64,000 bases of DNA from NCBI RefSeq assembly GCF_022539505.1, contig NC_061512.1, positions 146,923,962-146,987,961 of the forward strand. Direction: 5' to 3'. This DNA is from Lolium rigidum. Lineage: Eukaryota; Streptophyta; Magnoliopsida; Poales; Poaceae. The first letter of the stretch is position 1. Every line of letters begins with the position of its first letter. The position numbers and the translations under genes are program-made. The notes beneath the pieces were generated by a model. It had not been told where the DNA came from, made no database searches, and saw only the letters and a program-made list of their open reading frames with translations. Below are positions 23,043 through 34,130 of this stretch, piece by piece.

Positions 23043-23330
23043 CTTTTTTTTCCCGATAAATGGAGTATATTAATATTAGACAGATAACAAATACACCCAG
23101 CTGCCCCCACCCGGGTCGCGTCTCTCGCGACTCCGGAGGCCCCAGCCACCGCCAACAAAAACAGCCTTCGTACAACATCGTTCACCCTGCCGCCGCTGGA
23201 GGAGGCCACCAACGGACATCGATGGTGGGGTGCCTCCCATTTTTAGCATTTTTCCCTCTTTTCTTTGATCCAAGATTCTATCGTGAGATCCAATCTCCGT
23301 TCTTCACCGAGAGCCTCACATCGACATGCT
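23043..23330 (-). mobile_element. Non-LTR element 3' end, minus strand
   Basis: A T8 tract followed by CCCGATAAATGGAGTATATT on the plus strand parallels the T-rich left end of the element at 282-1536, so it reads as an A-tailed 3' end on the minus strand. The inner sequence differs, indicating another subfamily. The 5' boundary is not visible. Confidence 0.5.
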
Positions 23331-23680
23331 GAGGTCGTGGTCAATGGGGTGCGCGCCCAGCGCAGTGATCGCCAGGAGCCTCACGTTTGAGGCTGCGGAC
23401 GCGGTCAATGAAGTGCAAGTCCAACAATGCCTTAACGTCCTCGGCGTCCATGCCCTTGGGCGCGAACTGCTGCATCACCGCCGTGACAGTCTCGTTTTGG
23501 TTCGAGGATTCAGATCTTGAACTCGCAGTAATTGTTCACGTTGGTGTGCATGACGGCTCCGTCGCGGGCGACGATGGTGGAGTCCACCATGGAGGCGCGG
23601 TTCGCGGGACGCCGGTGACGTCTGTGCGGGGCAAGCCGCCGGGCTTGTCACGTGGCAAGGCGGTGCTGAGATAGGGATCC
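23331..23680 (-). pseudogene. Unassigned gene-like fragment
   Basis: The minus strand contains coding-like pieces such as MVDSTIVARDGAVMHTNVNN and MQQFAPKGMDAEDVKALLDL in different frames, with stops between them. I do not recognise the family. It sits next to a non-LTR 3' end and may be a retroduplicated or captured fragment. Confidence 0.3.
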
Positions 23681-23739
23681 CTAGGCGGCGCGCTCAGGCT
23701 CCTGGAGCGGCGGGTGGAGCCTAGTGGCGGTGATACTGG

Positions 23740-25870
23740 CCTATTCTAGGACCGATTTGGGACCGGGTTCCGGGTCGTGCGCATGCCTGCCAATGGTCTG
23801 CTCTGTGGCTGGCGTTCGGGCGCTCTCTGTTCGGCTTGCTATCAGTTTGTCTCCTCCTCGACTGTCTGTCGGTGCCATGGGGTAGCTGGTGTGGTTTTCA
23901 ATAAGGGTGGTTGTCCTAGGGTTTCTCTTGTGCGAAGATGGAGACCTTCCTGAGGCCGATCCTTCTTGGTCTGGCTGGAGTGGTGAGTTCCGGAAGGCTC
24001 CGCCGGCGAATGTAACAGTGCACCTTATGTCTGGAATTTGTTTGATCAGGAGGTATCCGGTCGTGCGCACCCATACTTTTATTTCGACCGTTTGGTTCTG
24101 GAGGGGGCAACACAGAGCTCTGTTCTTTGGTGCCATCAGGTGACACTTTGGTCCATGGTGAAGTGAGAGGTGGAGAATATCATGAAGGCTGGATTTGCGG
24201 ACTAGCAATGGAGGTTGGAGTCTCTGCGCTGTTGAGGGACTTGCTTGGTGTTCCGGGTTTCGCATCAGCAATATGCAAGTGGTGGCGGCAGCACATGTGA
24301 AGTTCAGGGTATTACCTTTTACTTAGTGTTTGGATGCAGTGAATTAGACCCAGAATTGGGGAATTGGAATTTGGACCCCGAATTCTACCGTTTGGATGTG
24401 TGTTGAATTGTTGGACGGAAACAGAACCAAATTCCAGCCCACCCCCGCACCGAAACGTTTTCTACAGGGAACAATTCGGAGCCTCGACCCTCCGTATTGG
24501 CGTGGAATCGCCCCGCGATTAACCCTTGGCAAAGCAGCCGCCCGACGCGAAGCCGCTCTCCGCCCTCTTCTGCTTGGATCGTGGCATGGTGACTCCGGCG
24601 GCCGTAGGTAGCTTCCCCGCCCTTGTCTCCCTCTTTCTCTCGCCGCCCGACCGTCGTCTTCCTATCCCAGCCGTCCTGTTCGTCTTCCTTGTCCGACCCT
24701 TCATGACTCCGATCCCCCAGAGCCCTACTTCGAAGAGAGAGCTGGGGACGGCGGATGTAGATGAAACGGCGGCAGTTGGGAGTAGTGGCGACGGTAGGAG
24801 AAAGGCGAAGGTGGTTTCCGGCCGATTTCTAGCCAGTATCTGGCTTGGTCGATAGTAGTTCATGAAAGAGGTTCATGGCCGAGTAGTTTGCCTGCTTCTG
24901 GACGAGTAGTTCATGGCTTCTGCCCGGTAAGAAGTGTGACAGCATATGCATCCAACAATTTTTTCTTTTTCCTCTTATCATTTTCTTGTACTGGACATGC
25001 GTGCATCCAATAGTTTTGTCTTCATCCTCTTATCATTTTTCTTGCTTCAGATGACAGCGAATATGCATGTAGAGTGAAAAGGAGAGAGGTGTTCTGTGTA
25101 TGATGAGAGGAAGAAAGATAAACTTTGTCAGGAGAGGGTTGGCTTACTTAGCGAGAGAAGATGAGAGAAAGAGGCATGTAAGTCGGCATGCAACCTGTGT
25201 CCACTTCCTATTCCGTTTATTTTACAGTCTTAATATGTGTGCAAAATAATATGTACATTGTAATATACAAATGCTATTTTATATTGTCAATTTTATATAC
25301 ACATGCTATATTATATGCACAGGCTAAATTTTAGATATACGTCAATTTTATATTGTCCAAACTCAAAAACCATCAAATTCTATGGGTTGTACATCCAAAC
25401 AGGAATTGGAATTGGGTACACCCTTTGATTCCAACAACAAATTCTAACCACACCCAAACGACATAATTTGAATTGGAAGTCAATTCATTTCCATCTTGGA
25501 TTTGGAATTCTCAGTCTAATTCAATTCCAGATCCAATTCACTGCATCCAAACAAAGCATTAGGGTAAAAATCCAAGGTCTGGCCTTAATTGGTTGTGCCT
25601 GGCAATGGCCTTGTTAAAGGCATAGTTTTGAGAGCGAGGACTATCTCCAGGGTGAAAACCTAAGATCTTTGATCGGGCGACGGGGGCGCTTATGCACTGA
25701 TACCTTTTTGGAGGCGTCGCGTTTGCAGAGCCAGGAGTTCAGGTGTTGTCTTGGTGGTGGATGTATTGTTGCTGTTAGAGCCAAAATATCGTAGCGGGAG
25801 TTTGATTTCTTACATTCTTTTTCTCACTTTTGTTGTGTGCATCCGTATTGCCATTAGGGATTACGTTGTT
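23740..25870 (+). mobile_element. Non-LTR-like copy B, split by a TTA-flanked element
   Basis: Reverse-complement of the 282-1536 family. Matching landmarks include TTGGTCTGGCTGGAG / TTGATCTGGCTGGAG, the CGCACCCAT...TTATTTCGACCGTTTGGTTC stretch and ATATCATGAAGGC. The element is interrupted at 24322-25558 and resumes at 25562. It lacks the family's terminal ATTAATATATT tail and ends at the palindrome centre. Confidence 0.75.
24322..25558. mobile_element. TTA-flanked non-autonomous DNA element
   Basis: Inverted ends share TTTGGATGCAGTGAATT (left near 24330, complement near 25537-25553). TTA at 24319-24321 and 25559-25561 is the TSD. The interrupted non-LTR copy can be read straight across (GTATTACCTTTTA to GGGTAAAAATCCAAGG), and the uninterrupted relative at about 617-642 provides an empty-site comparison. 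The interior has only short frames. The 3-bp TSD suggests PIF/Harbinger, but the ends are not the usual GGGCATCTCC type. Confidence 0.8.
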
Positions 25871-26180
25871 CCTCTGCAACAACGTAATGCCCTAATGGCA
25901 GTACAGATACACACAACTAAAAAAGAGAAAAACAAACTAAGAAATAAAAGTCTCGTATTCCGGCCTTAGCAACAACATTACAACAATACATCCACCACCA
26001 AGACAACACCTGAACTCCGGACTCTCCAACAACGGCGCCTCCAAGAAGGAAACGGTGCACAAGCGTCATCGTCGCCCGATCAAAGATGTTAGGTTTTCAC
26101 CCTGAAGATAGTCCTCACTCACAAAACAAAATGCCTCCAACAAGATCATTGGCAGGCACAACCTATTAAGCCCGAGCTTT
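25562..26180. repeat. Long inverted repeat (palindrome), about 300-bp arms
   Basis: Arms 25562-25870 and 25877-26180 are reverse complements with scattered mismatches, separated by only 6 bp (CCTCTG, 25871-25876). The inner arms are ATTACGTTGTT and CAACAACGTAAT. Transcription through it would give a long hairpin RNA. It arose from two related non-LTR copies lying 3' end to 3' end. Confidence 0.9.
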
Positions 26181-26185
26181 GCTAG
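25871..26185 (-). mobile_element. Non-LTR-like copy C (truncated)
   Basis: Same orientation as the 282-1536 copy and aligned with its 326-630 part (CCTCTGCAACAACG, CCCTAATGGCAGTAC, CATTG(C/G)C(A/G)GGCACAACC). It lacks both the tail and the GC-rich end. Confidence 0.75.
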
Positions 26186-26653
26186 CTTCACAAGCGTACA
26201 GCTACCCGGGAAACAATCTGTTCGACAATTGCATTCGATCCGTAGACGTAGCGTAGCGTAGGTACACGCATACCAGTTGCGACATCACGTACATACTACA
26301 GAGTACAAGAGCGCATACGCTACACTGTTCTCCGGGACTCCGGGTTAGTACAGCAGAAGGAAAAGCTACGGCCGTGATCCAAACCCTAGCTGCTAGAGGG
26401 GACATGGGCGTTAAGTGGCAGTAATCACCAAATCTCGCGGTACTCATCCCTCAATCAGGCCAGATTCAAGCGTACAACAGATCCACGCCCACACGGAGAG
26501 TGGCTCTTCTGCCAGTCTAACGATCAATCGATCGCCGATCGATTAGAGCACAGTGGAGACGTGGAGTACCGTCGTACTCCTACACTCAGAAGCCGGTACT
26601 AGCTACTACTTATCCCAAGCAGATGCAATGCGCGCGTTTACTAGTTTCTTGCT
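26186..26653. other. Junction sequence before duplicated block
   Basis: This occupies the position where cyclin coding sequence would be expected if the duplication had been complete. I see no similarity to cyclin exons 2174-3488 or to the promoter, and no gene. Confidence 0.45.
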
Positions 26654-27164
26654 TAAATTTTGCTTGCTTACTGCAATGCGGTTGGAAAAGACGTTTCTCG
26701 CTGGGAGGGGGGTGATTGAGCCGCCCGCCATTATTCGCCGGCCATTGACGAGGAGGAGCAAGCTAACCTAGGTACCTGCAACAGAGGGCGACAACTGAAA
26801 TTTGCTCCATCTCCATCTCCAGCTTTGCTTGCTTGCTCCCTCTCTGCAATGGCGCCATGAATGCAATTCCCCACTTCCCATGAGCTATACTACATCTATC
26901 TGCATTGATGTCCCCATTTGGATTCTCATTTTTATCTAAATAAATGTGCATAACCCTCTGTACTCGTGATCTCTTCTGATGATGAACCCTTGATTGTGTG
27001 GCTACTTCGTTGGTATTAAAACTGTGATGGGAATGTCTCTGGCCATTGTTAATGAGATGGGACGAAAGCACAAGGGAAATGTTCATGCATAGCAAAATTT
27101 ATTGGGACCTCGTGATTTGACCACACATTTCTACCCTACCTGTACTCTTCTACATCATTTGGAA

Positions 27165-27385
27165 ACCACAAATGAAGCTCGAGCTACATGCCGCTCAATT
27201 TAAACAAAAAATGGCTTTTCAAAGTTTCAAAAATCTGAAATAAATCTAGATGTAGACAATGTTGTGTTCTACTAGCAAAATTTCAATTTGAAAGACCTTT
27301 TCAGATTTTTTTAAACTTTAAACTACATTTTCTATTTTTTTTTAAAAAAGTGTTATGTAGCTCGTCCTACAAAAATCCACACCCC
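27165..27385. mobile_element. Foldback MITE-like insertion
   Basis: Inverted ends (CGAGCTACATGCCGCTC near 27180, complement-like GTTATGTAGCTCGTC near 27352) with A/T-rich arms. Absent from copy 1 of the duplication. I could not identify its TSD. Confidence 0.5.
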
Positions 27386-27409
27386 ATCTACACGTACATA
27401 ACATATACT

Positions 27410-27512
27410 CCCGTTGGCCCTAAATACTTGTCGCGGTTTCAATAAATCTAGAAAGATTGTTGCCTACATTTTTTTATCTAAATCCGTGATAAGTATTTAG
27501 GAGGAGAGAGAG
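27410..27512. mobile_element. Degenerate Stowaway MITE
   Basis: CTAAATACTTGTCGCGG near 27420 pairs with CCGTGATAAGTATTTAG near 27484. The left edge has CTCCCGTTGG and the right edge AGGAGGAGAG, eroded forms of the Stowaway end. Confidence 0.55.
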
Positions 27513-28431
27513 TAGTAACATTTGATGAAACCGAAAAAAGAATATACTCCATACAAGAAGTTGTGCGAAATTAACCAGACTACAATAAAAAATGGTCAGA
27601 ATCATGACATATTGACATGTGAATGTGAATAGAACCGATGACAACGTAGCAAGGCATGAAAAGAAGTGGATTTGGCTTGTACTCATTCTAATTCGTTGGT
27701 GGACCTGCCTGCTGCCTCCACACGAAAAAAGGTCAAGAAAGGATGAAACATATGCGTATAATTTTTTATTTACGCTTCTTTTGGTGTAGACATATTCACT
27801 CTTTCATGCACACCAAAAAAAGGTCCCCTAGAAAGGATTTACAAAAAAGAAAAAGGGCCAAAAATTCTGCTAGTAAAACAAAAAAGAGAGGAGCAAAAGC
27901 AAAAGGACCGGAAAACCCGGGCTTGCCATGCCATGTGAAGACAATCGAGACGATACACGATGACTGTAGTAGGAGTACACGTACTAGTTTCATCGGCAGA
28001 GAGTGGGAGAGATGAACTTTTTCAGGCAAAGAAGCATACATCTTGGATGGAGGCAGCCAAAATAATGGAGGACATCATATCGCAATCCAGAGGGGGTTTG
28101 GTTTGGATGCGTTTGGAGCTCACAATGATTAGGTTGGATGGTCTCATTATCACCGCACGTAGCACGACGTGCTAAATTTTCAGGTAGTGAGCAGAGTGAT
28201 GGATATGGTCTTAAAATTAATAAATATGCGAGCACCATTGCTCCCAGTATTTGAAAAATATACTTCTGTGATTCCTAAAAATCTGCAATTACATACACAC
28301 ATACATATAAACATTCTAAAAGTACGGTGTAAATTTTGGATAAAAATATGTCGTATTTTGAGCTATAAAAAAGACAAATGCCCCTTTGTTAATCTGTCCC
28401 TTTTATGTCTCGTGTACTACCTCCCACTTTA

Positions 28432-29806
28432 GGGCATCTCCAGCGGCGCGACCCAAACGGACGCGCTGGGCCGTCCGTTTTGGGCCGTTTGGGTCGCCGC
28501 CCGGACACGCGGACAGCGCCCCGCGTCCGCGTGTCCGTTTGGGTCGCGCGTTGCGCCCAACGCGCGGACGCATCGCATAACCGGAGAACCACGAAAACAA
28601 AAACAAAATGCGAATTTAAACGAAATTTCATTGAACATATGCCCTACTTTGGGCAAATTTGTACATAGCCCTATTTCGAGCAAATAAAACTAACAAAAGA
28701 AGCCCCTATATGGGCTTTTAAATTTAAACTAATATAAAAAACCCTCTATTAGGGTTTGGTCGGCGGCGCGGTGGCCGCCGGTGCGCCGCCTAGCCCCTGT
28801 GTGCGTCGTCGGCGACGTCGTCGTCCTGGACGACGTCCCCGGGCGGCGAGGCGCTGTTGTGGCTCGACCGCGCCGGGGACTCCGGCCACGGAGACCACAG
28901 GGCCTCCTCCCACGGCGAGTGGGGGTCCGGAGCCACCCGAGGCTGCGGCGGCGCACGGAGCAGCGCCTCCTCCCCGAGGCGCCGCTGCCTCCCTGCCCGG
29001 GCGCGACGCCTGGCCTCCTGGCGCCGCCGCGCGGCCTCCTGCCGCCGCTGCTCCTCGAGGCGCTCCTCGTCGGCGCGGCGCCTGGCCTCCTCCCGCCGCG
29101 CCGCCTCCTCCTCCTTCCGTCGCGCTCGGCGGGCTCGGGCGTAGAGCTCCCAGCCCTCCGCCTCCTCGGCCTCCCGCCGGGCCGCCTCCTCCATCTCGGA
29201 GGTGCGAATGGCCGCATGGAGGTGCGGCTATTTCGCGTCCTCCTCCGCCTCCGAGATGAGGAGCGCGGCGCGGAGGTCCGGGTCCTCCTCCGAGGACTCG
29301 GGCTTGGGCTCCAGAAGCAGCGGCGGCGGTTGCGGCAATGCCGCGCCGCCGCGGGCGGCCTCTCCGATGTGGAGGCCGCCTCGGTTTCGTCCGGACGGCC
29401 GCAGCGCCGGCGGACGACGGCGGCTGCTGCTCGCCTCGTCGTCGTTGGCGCGCTCCGGAAGCGAACCGTCGCTTCGGGGCCATGGCGGCGGTTTCGCTGC
29501 GGGGAGTGGAGTGGGGACTGGAGTGGAGGACCAGATCCCCTCCAGTCCCTATTTAATAGTCTCCATGGTCACCGACAGGTGGGCCCAAGGGAGACGAGGC
29601 GACCAGCGCGCGGACGCGAGCGGACGGCGCGTGCCATCCGCGGCCACGCAAACCTAGCCCAGATTTGGGCCGGGTTTGCGTCGTTTTGGACGCCGCGGCC
29701 GTCCGCTTTTGCGGTGCGTCCCCGCGCTGGGCAGCGTTTTTGTCCGGCTCGACCCAAACGGACGCGCGGGCGCCGCGCGGTTTGGGTCGCGCGGTTGGAG
29801 ATGCCC
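28432..29806 (-). mobile_element. PIF/Harbinger non-autonomous element, TSD TTA
   Basis: Ends GGGCATCTCCAGCGGCGCGA and the complement TCGCGCGGTTGGAGATGCCC, with TTA at 28429-28431 and 29807-29809. The paralogous block has the empty site near 5575-5583. The GC-rich interior encodes a highly charged frame on the minus strand rather than a transposase. Confidence 0.92.
28790..29483 (-). pseudogene. Arg/Glu/Ala-rich coiled-coil ORF, frameshifted
   Basis: An ATG at 29483 opens MAPKRRFASGARQRRRG. After a frame change the minus strand reads PESSEEDPDLRAALLISEAE, is stopped by TAG at 29230-29228, then continues in register as MEEAARREAEEAEGWELYAR and a long ARRKEEEAARREEA-type helix to a stop at 28790. 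A coiled coil is likely; no catalytic domain is visible. The frame fills the element in place of a transposase, as in 11157-12727. Confidence 0.5.
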
Positions 29807-31879
29807 TTAGTCCTTGCAATTGGTCAATTAAGTTCAACATCAAAATTTACACATTTTTTGTGGAAAAAATTGTCTCTTTTTCTGTAGTCTCTAAAAATGG
29901 GGGAAAATGGCATATGTCAAAGTTACTTGCTAGTGGGCATTAGTTTTCGGCGACAAGAATAACAGTGATGATTTAATTTGACAAAATATAAGGGCGATAA
30001 ATTTCATTCCCTCCATTTCACATGGAACGAGGAAGTACCTATGAGCCTTGCTGGTCCGCATGTTGGGAAGAGAACAAATTAAATGCTTGAAAGGCATAGT
30101 TGTCATCATCGTGATTCTATTCTACGATTCTACGACATTACGATCCAAATTAATATTTTATTATTCTACTCCTTCCGTTCCTTTCTATAGTGTCTATAGA
30201 TATTTGGTATTTGTTTCAGAATATAAGGTTGTAGCTTGGCTTTTTTTTCAATTACCCCCTCCCCCATGCAGCTCCCACACAACATGCTTGAGAAAAAATC
30301 CATATAAAATTGGAAACAATTAATTGAGATTCCTAATGCATGGCCTAACGATTCCTTAAAATTAGGCAGCAATATTTTACTTTCCTTAATTGAACTTGGC
30401 TGTGTTGACGTGTATAAGTAGACTAGTACGAATGCCCGTGCGTTGCCACGGGTCCTTAAATTTCATTTCTCAATGAACATATATAATTCACATCTCACTA
30501 TAAAAATTCAAAATAAATTAAAGATATCATAATATACTATATCATAATAATACCGAACGCAATTAGAAGATAACATTGTTGTGCATTGAGGTACCACGAC
30601 TTCTGCAATGATGAGGCTTAGATTAACCCGGCCTGCTAACGGGTCTTTATATCCAGCAAACATGAGATGATTTCTAAGATTGAAGTGCAACGGGTGCATG
30701 AGAGCGGTTGTGGTCTAAATATACTCTTCACTATCTATCGACTACTTTTACTATTACCATGTATACAACAATATTTGGCAGCTTTGTTTTTCAAATGGGT
30801 AAACACTGAAATCTTATAATCTTTAACCATTTGATAGCTACCAGGCAGAAAAATATTATGTGAGCATGTATATTCAACATGCCAATAACACTTCTTGGCA
30901 AGAAGTAATTTGATGGCCCAACAAAGCCCATATTGATACAGATTTTACCGCAGAACTATATTTTAGTAAATCATGCCAAAACTTTAATAATACATATGTT
31001 GGCATGGTGCATATTTAATCTGTTAGTAGTTAAATCAATATATATTAGAGTCTCCATTTGATAGGCAAAGAGTTATACACTTTTCACTACAATTTGTAGA
31101 AGTAAATCAATAAACATGTATTAGATTTTAAAAAAGATATAGATAATAAAGCCTCACCCCGTGCAAGCGATGTGATGGCCTTACAAAATCTTTGCCTCAG
31201 CGCTCGCAGATGTAGAAAAATCTTGTACTGTAGAGAGATAAAGAAAGGGTCGACGAGATTCACTGGCTCTCTTTGCCTCAACGCTCAATCCTCACGCCGA
31301 TGGAGCGCCTCCAAATCATTTTCTCCTACCGCCAGCGACACCTAACGGCCTCCACGACCGCCTAATTTTCCCTGCCATCATGATAAACATTATACCACTT
31401 AAATTGTCAAAGCCTATAGTTTTCTAGATATGTATTCTTAGGTAGGGTACACAAATATGAATAATGTTTTTTGAAAAAACATTGCGGTGTCCATCTAATA
31501 CCAGCGGCTTCTATAACTGTGTTGTCCCATACGGCATCAGATTCAATAGGAAACCCCATTATGTCATAGTTTAGAGAAAATTAATGCCACCAAGCAAGAA
31601 AATGGGGCAAATATGTGCAACCAGTTTCTTAAGTCCATTGAAATAATTCAAACATGACCTTTCTCTTACCTATTCCAACAGCATGTTCCTATATCTACTC
31701 TTAACTACAACCTGTAGAGGCATTTTGTCAGACATCTTGTAAGTGTTTATACTTCATACAGAAGAGGGCAACATGAGTTAAAATGATACCAGTCTGTGAC
31801 ATCCCAGGAAGAATATGACCTTGCCACCGCTGGCAGTTCCTTGGTGGTCTAGCTTGCCAGCTATTTAAAACTTACAACA

Positions 31880-32570
31880 GATAGTGATACTCGAACAACA
31901 GAACCAGGAACTAAATTTTGTTACCATTGCATCAGAATCACTGTAGTAGTTGTGCATTTTCCAAGAAGATGCTATACAGCATGTGAGAAAATTTCTCGTT
32001 CCCCATCGTGCTCTCTTTGTCACGTACGCGGCACGTTCATCCAGCACCACCATGCCACGGAGGCCTCTTATGCTCATCCATGTCCTCTCTATTATGGTGA
32101 GCCAAGCCGTCCACCTCCATGAACAGGAGGTCGGGCGTGTCCTCAATCATCCACGCCAGCTCGTTCCACGACCTCCATGAAAATGATGCAGGGATCGCTC
32201 CCCACGGTGTTGCCTCGTATCTCCAAGATATCCATGTCAGGGAGGACGGGTAGGCCTCCACACTCACCCATAAGCGCCAGGAGGACGCCAAACTTGTCCG
32301 AGGACCGTGGGAAGGTCGCCTCCTCTGCTTCGTCGCGCGTGGCAGCGAACTGCCACTCTTCCATGGACCACCAGCGAGCCGAAGCCGGAAGCCATGCCCT
32401 CCCTCCCCATCTCCCATTGGCTGTACAATCCCCTCCCCCCATCTCCGGCCGGCCGTGCCATCCCCTCCCTCCCCATCTCCCCGCGGCCACGCATCATGCC
32501 GCAGTAGGAGATCGCTGCCACGCGTTGCTTCTCAACTAAGTACAAAATAAGCATTTGCTGCATATATATC
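31880..32570 (-). pseudogene. Captured gene fragment 1 in Helitron
   Basis: A coding-like segment reads on the minus strand as EEWQFAATRDEAEEATFPRS, FGVLLALMGECGGLPVLPDM and, after a frame change, ERAWMIEDTPDLLFMEVDGL-like sequence. Frames are broken. I do not recognise the family. Its position inside the Helitron suggests capture of a host gene. Confidence 0.4.
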
Positions 32571-33611
32571 ATGCATGAGATTTTATATCTACTAAGAAAT
32601 AAAAAAAAGTTGGATACCCATAATGTGCTCTTTGTTGTAAGAAAAATAAAATCTATCCAGGCCTATATTTAATAATAGATATAAAAACTCAAAACAATGA
32701 GCCAAAAGATTGAAATTGGGCAAATCGTTTTTACTGACACTTATATTGTGTTCATAGTCTTTTGTCTCCTCATATTGAACATGTAAGGAAGCCTAGACAA
32801 AACATCTACTTTACAGACCAAAGGCATATCAGAATTTCCAAACAAGTTTTTGTTTAACAGAACACCGAGCTTAATTATAATCTGCCAATCTACTACCCTT
32901 TATTCTAAGTCTAGTGACCTTTTCCATCACATGATTCCAATACATCTCTAATTATAAAATCCCTTAGGTAGGAAAGTAGAACTGAAAAATGAGGTAAGTT
33001 TTAAGGTAGGCAAACTTCCACCATACTCACATAAATTTCAATATCCTTATCCAAACGAATAAAAAATCCTGCATGGCATTAAAATACTTTTCCAATCAAT
33101 CAATTTACATGAATAACAGGAAACAATAGCATGGTGTTAAAATCCTTGCCGCCATCCTGGAATTTTCCATAGGGTGAGAGAAACTGCGAACCAGATGTTC
33201 CATTACACCATGGCTGCAGGGATGGTCTTTAGAAAAAATAATTGTGGGAACAAACAAGTATCAATATGGTCTCTGATTCACTGAACATGAGCTTAAATTC
33301 TTCCAAATACAACAACTTGCCGAGTCCTTGCAAAATCTGACAAGAAAATGACACAACAAATTACATCTTCTCCTGGATAATTTCTTCCAATTCGAAAATA
33401 TAAGCGCTGAATGCTTAGAATTAAAGCTAGCATTATTTCCATGTCAGCTGTACAGACGTTGATTCACATGCCACTACCAAAAGTATCATCCTTCAATTTA
33501 GTTTGTCTGTGAGTATTTTCATTAGTACATGAGACAGCGATGTCCACATAGTTACGGTTGTTCAGCAGATGCATGTACAAGAGCTGATCTATTGCATAAA
33601 AGAACGACCAA

Positions 33612-34130
33612 TTACCTTTGGGCAAGCAGAGAGGGGTGTGGAGGAGCATCTTGCCGCATCGTGCAACAGTCGCATCTTTGGGAAGGAAGCAGCGCAGCGC
33701 CGGGACTCAACTGGACCGGACAGGCAGGGCGGCATAAGTGCTCGAGTCGAGAGTGTTGTATCCAGGTAGGAGGCCGGCACTGGAACGACAGAGAAGCTCG
33801 GTCGCGGACGGCGGAGCTCACGGTTGGGCAGGATGCCGGCGGCTCGTCAGATCGGGGCCTGAAACGCGGAAGGGCTGTGGCGCCGCCGAGATCCATGGAG
33901 GTGCTGGCGATCTCGGTGGGAGCATCCCTCGGCGGATGAGGTGCTGCAGCCGTGCTGAAATCCCGCTCCCGTGCGCTGCGTGCGTGGGTCAAACCGCGAG
34001 CTCGCCTGACGGCGGCGCAGCGGACGGGTTGGCGGCGGATCTTCGCGCTTAGGAGCCGAGGGGCCGTGGAAGGAGCAGCGAAGAAGCACGAATTTGGGTT
34101 GGCCCATTTGGAGGCGTGAAGAGGCGACAC
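33612..34130 (-). pseudogene. Captured exon-like fragment 2 in Helitron
   Basis: An open minus-strand frame (MSPLHASKWANPNSCFFAAP at its start) lies just inside the inner Helitron 5' end. It runs into a good splice donor, CCCAAAG/GTAATT, at about 33616/33615. Family not recognised; possibly a captured first exon with part of its leader. Confidence 0.4.

Larger units (their letters stand above)
26654..29950 (+). repeat. Segmental duplication, copy 2 (cyclin 3' UTR onward)
   Basis: Colinear with 3631-6250. It begins at AATTTTGCTTGCTTA, inside the region corresponding to the cyclin 3' UTR, and retains AATAAATGTGCATAA near 26938. It lacks the Mutator MITE and LINE-like insertions of copy 1 and carries its own Harbinger element (28432-29806) and foldback and Stowaway remnants (27165-27512). 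Confidence 0.85.

Noticed and set aside
28749..29887. Several long overlapping open frames on both strands
   Set aside because: They are GC-rich shadows of the single charged frame inside the Harbinger element; the 368-codon plus frame even crosses the element's right end.
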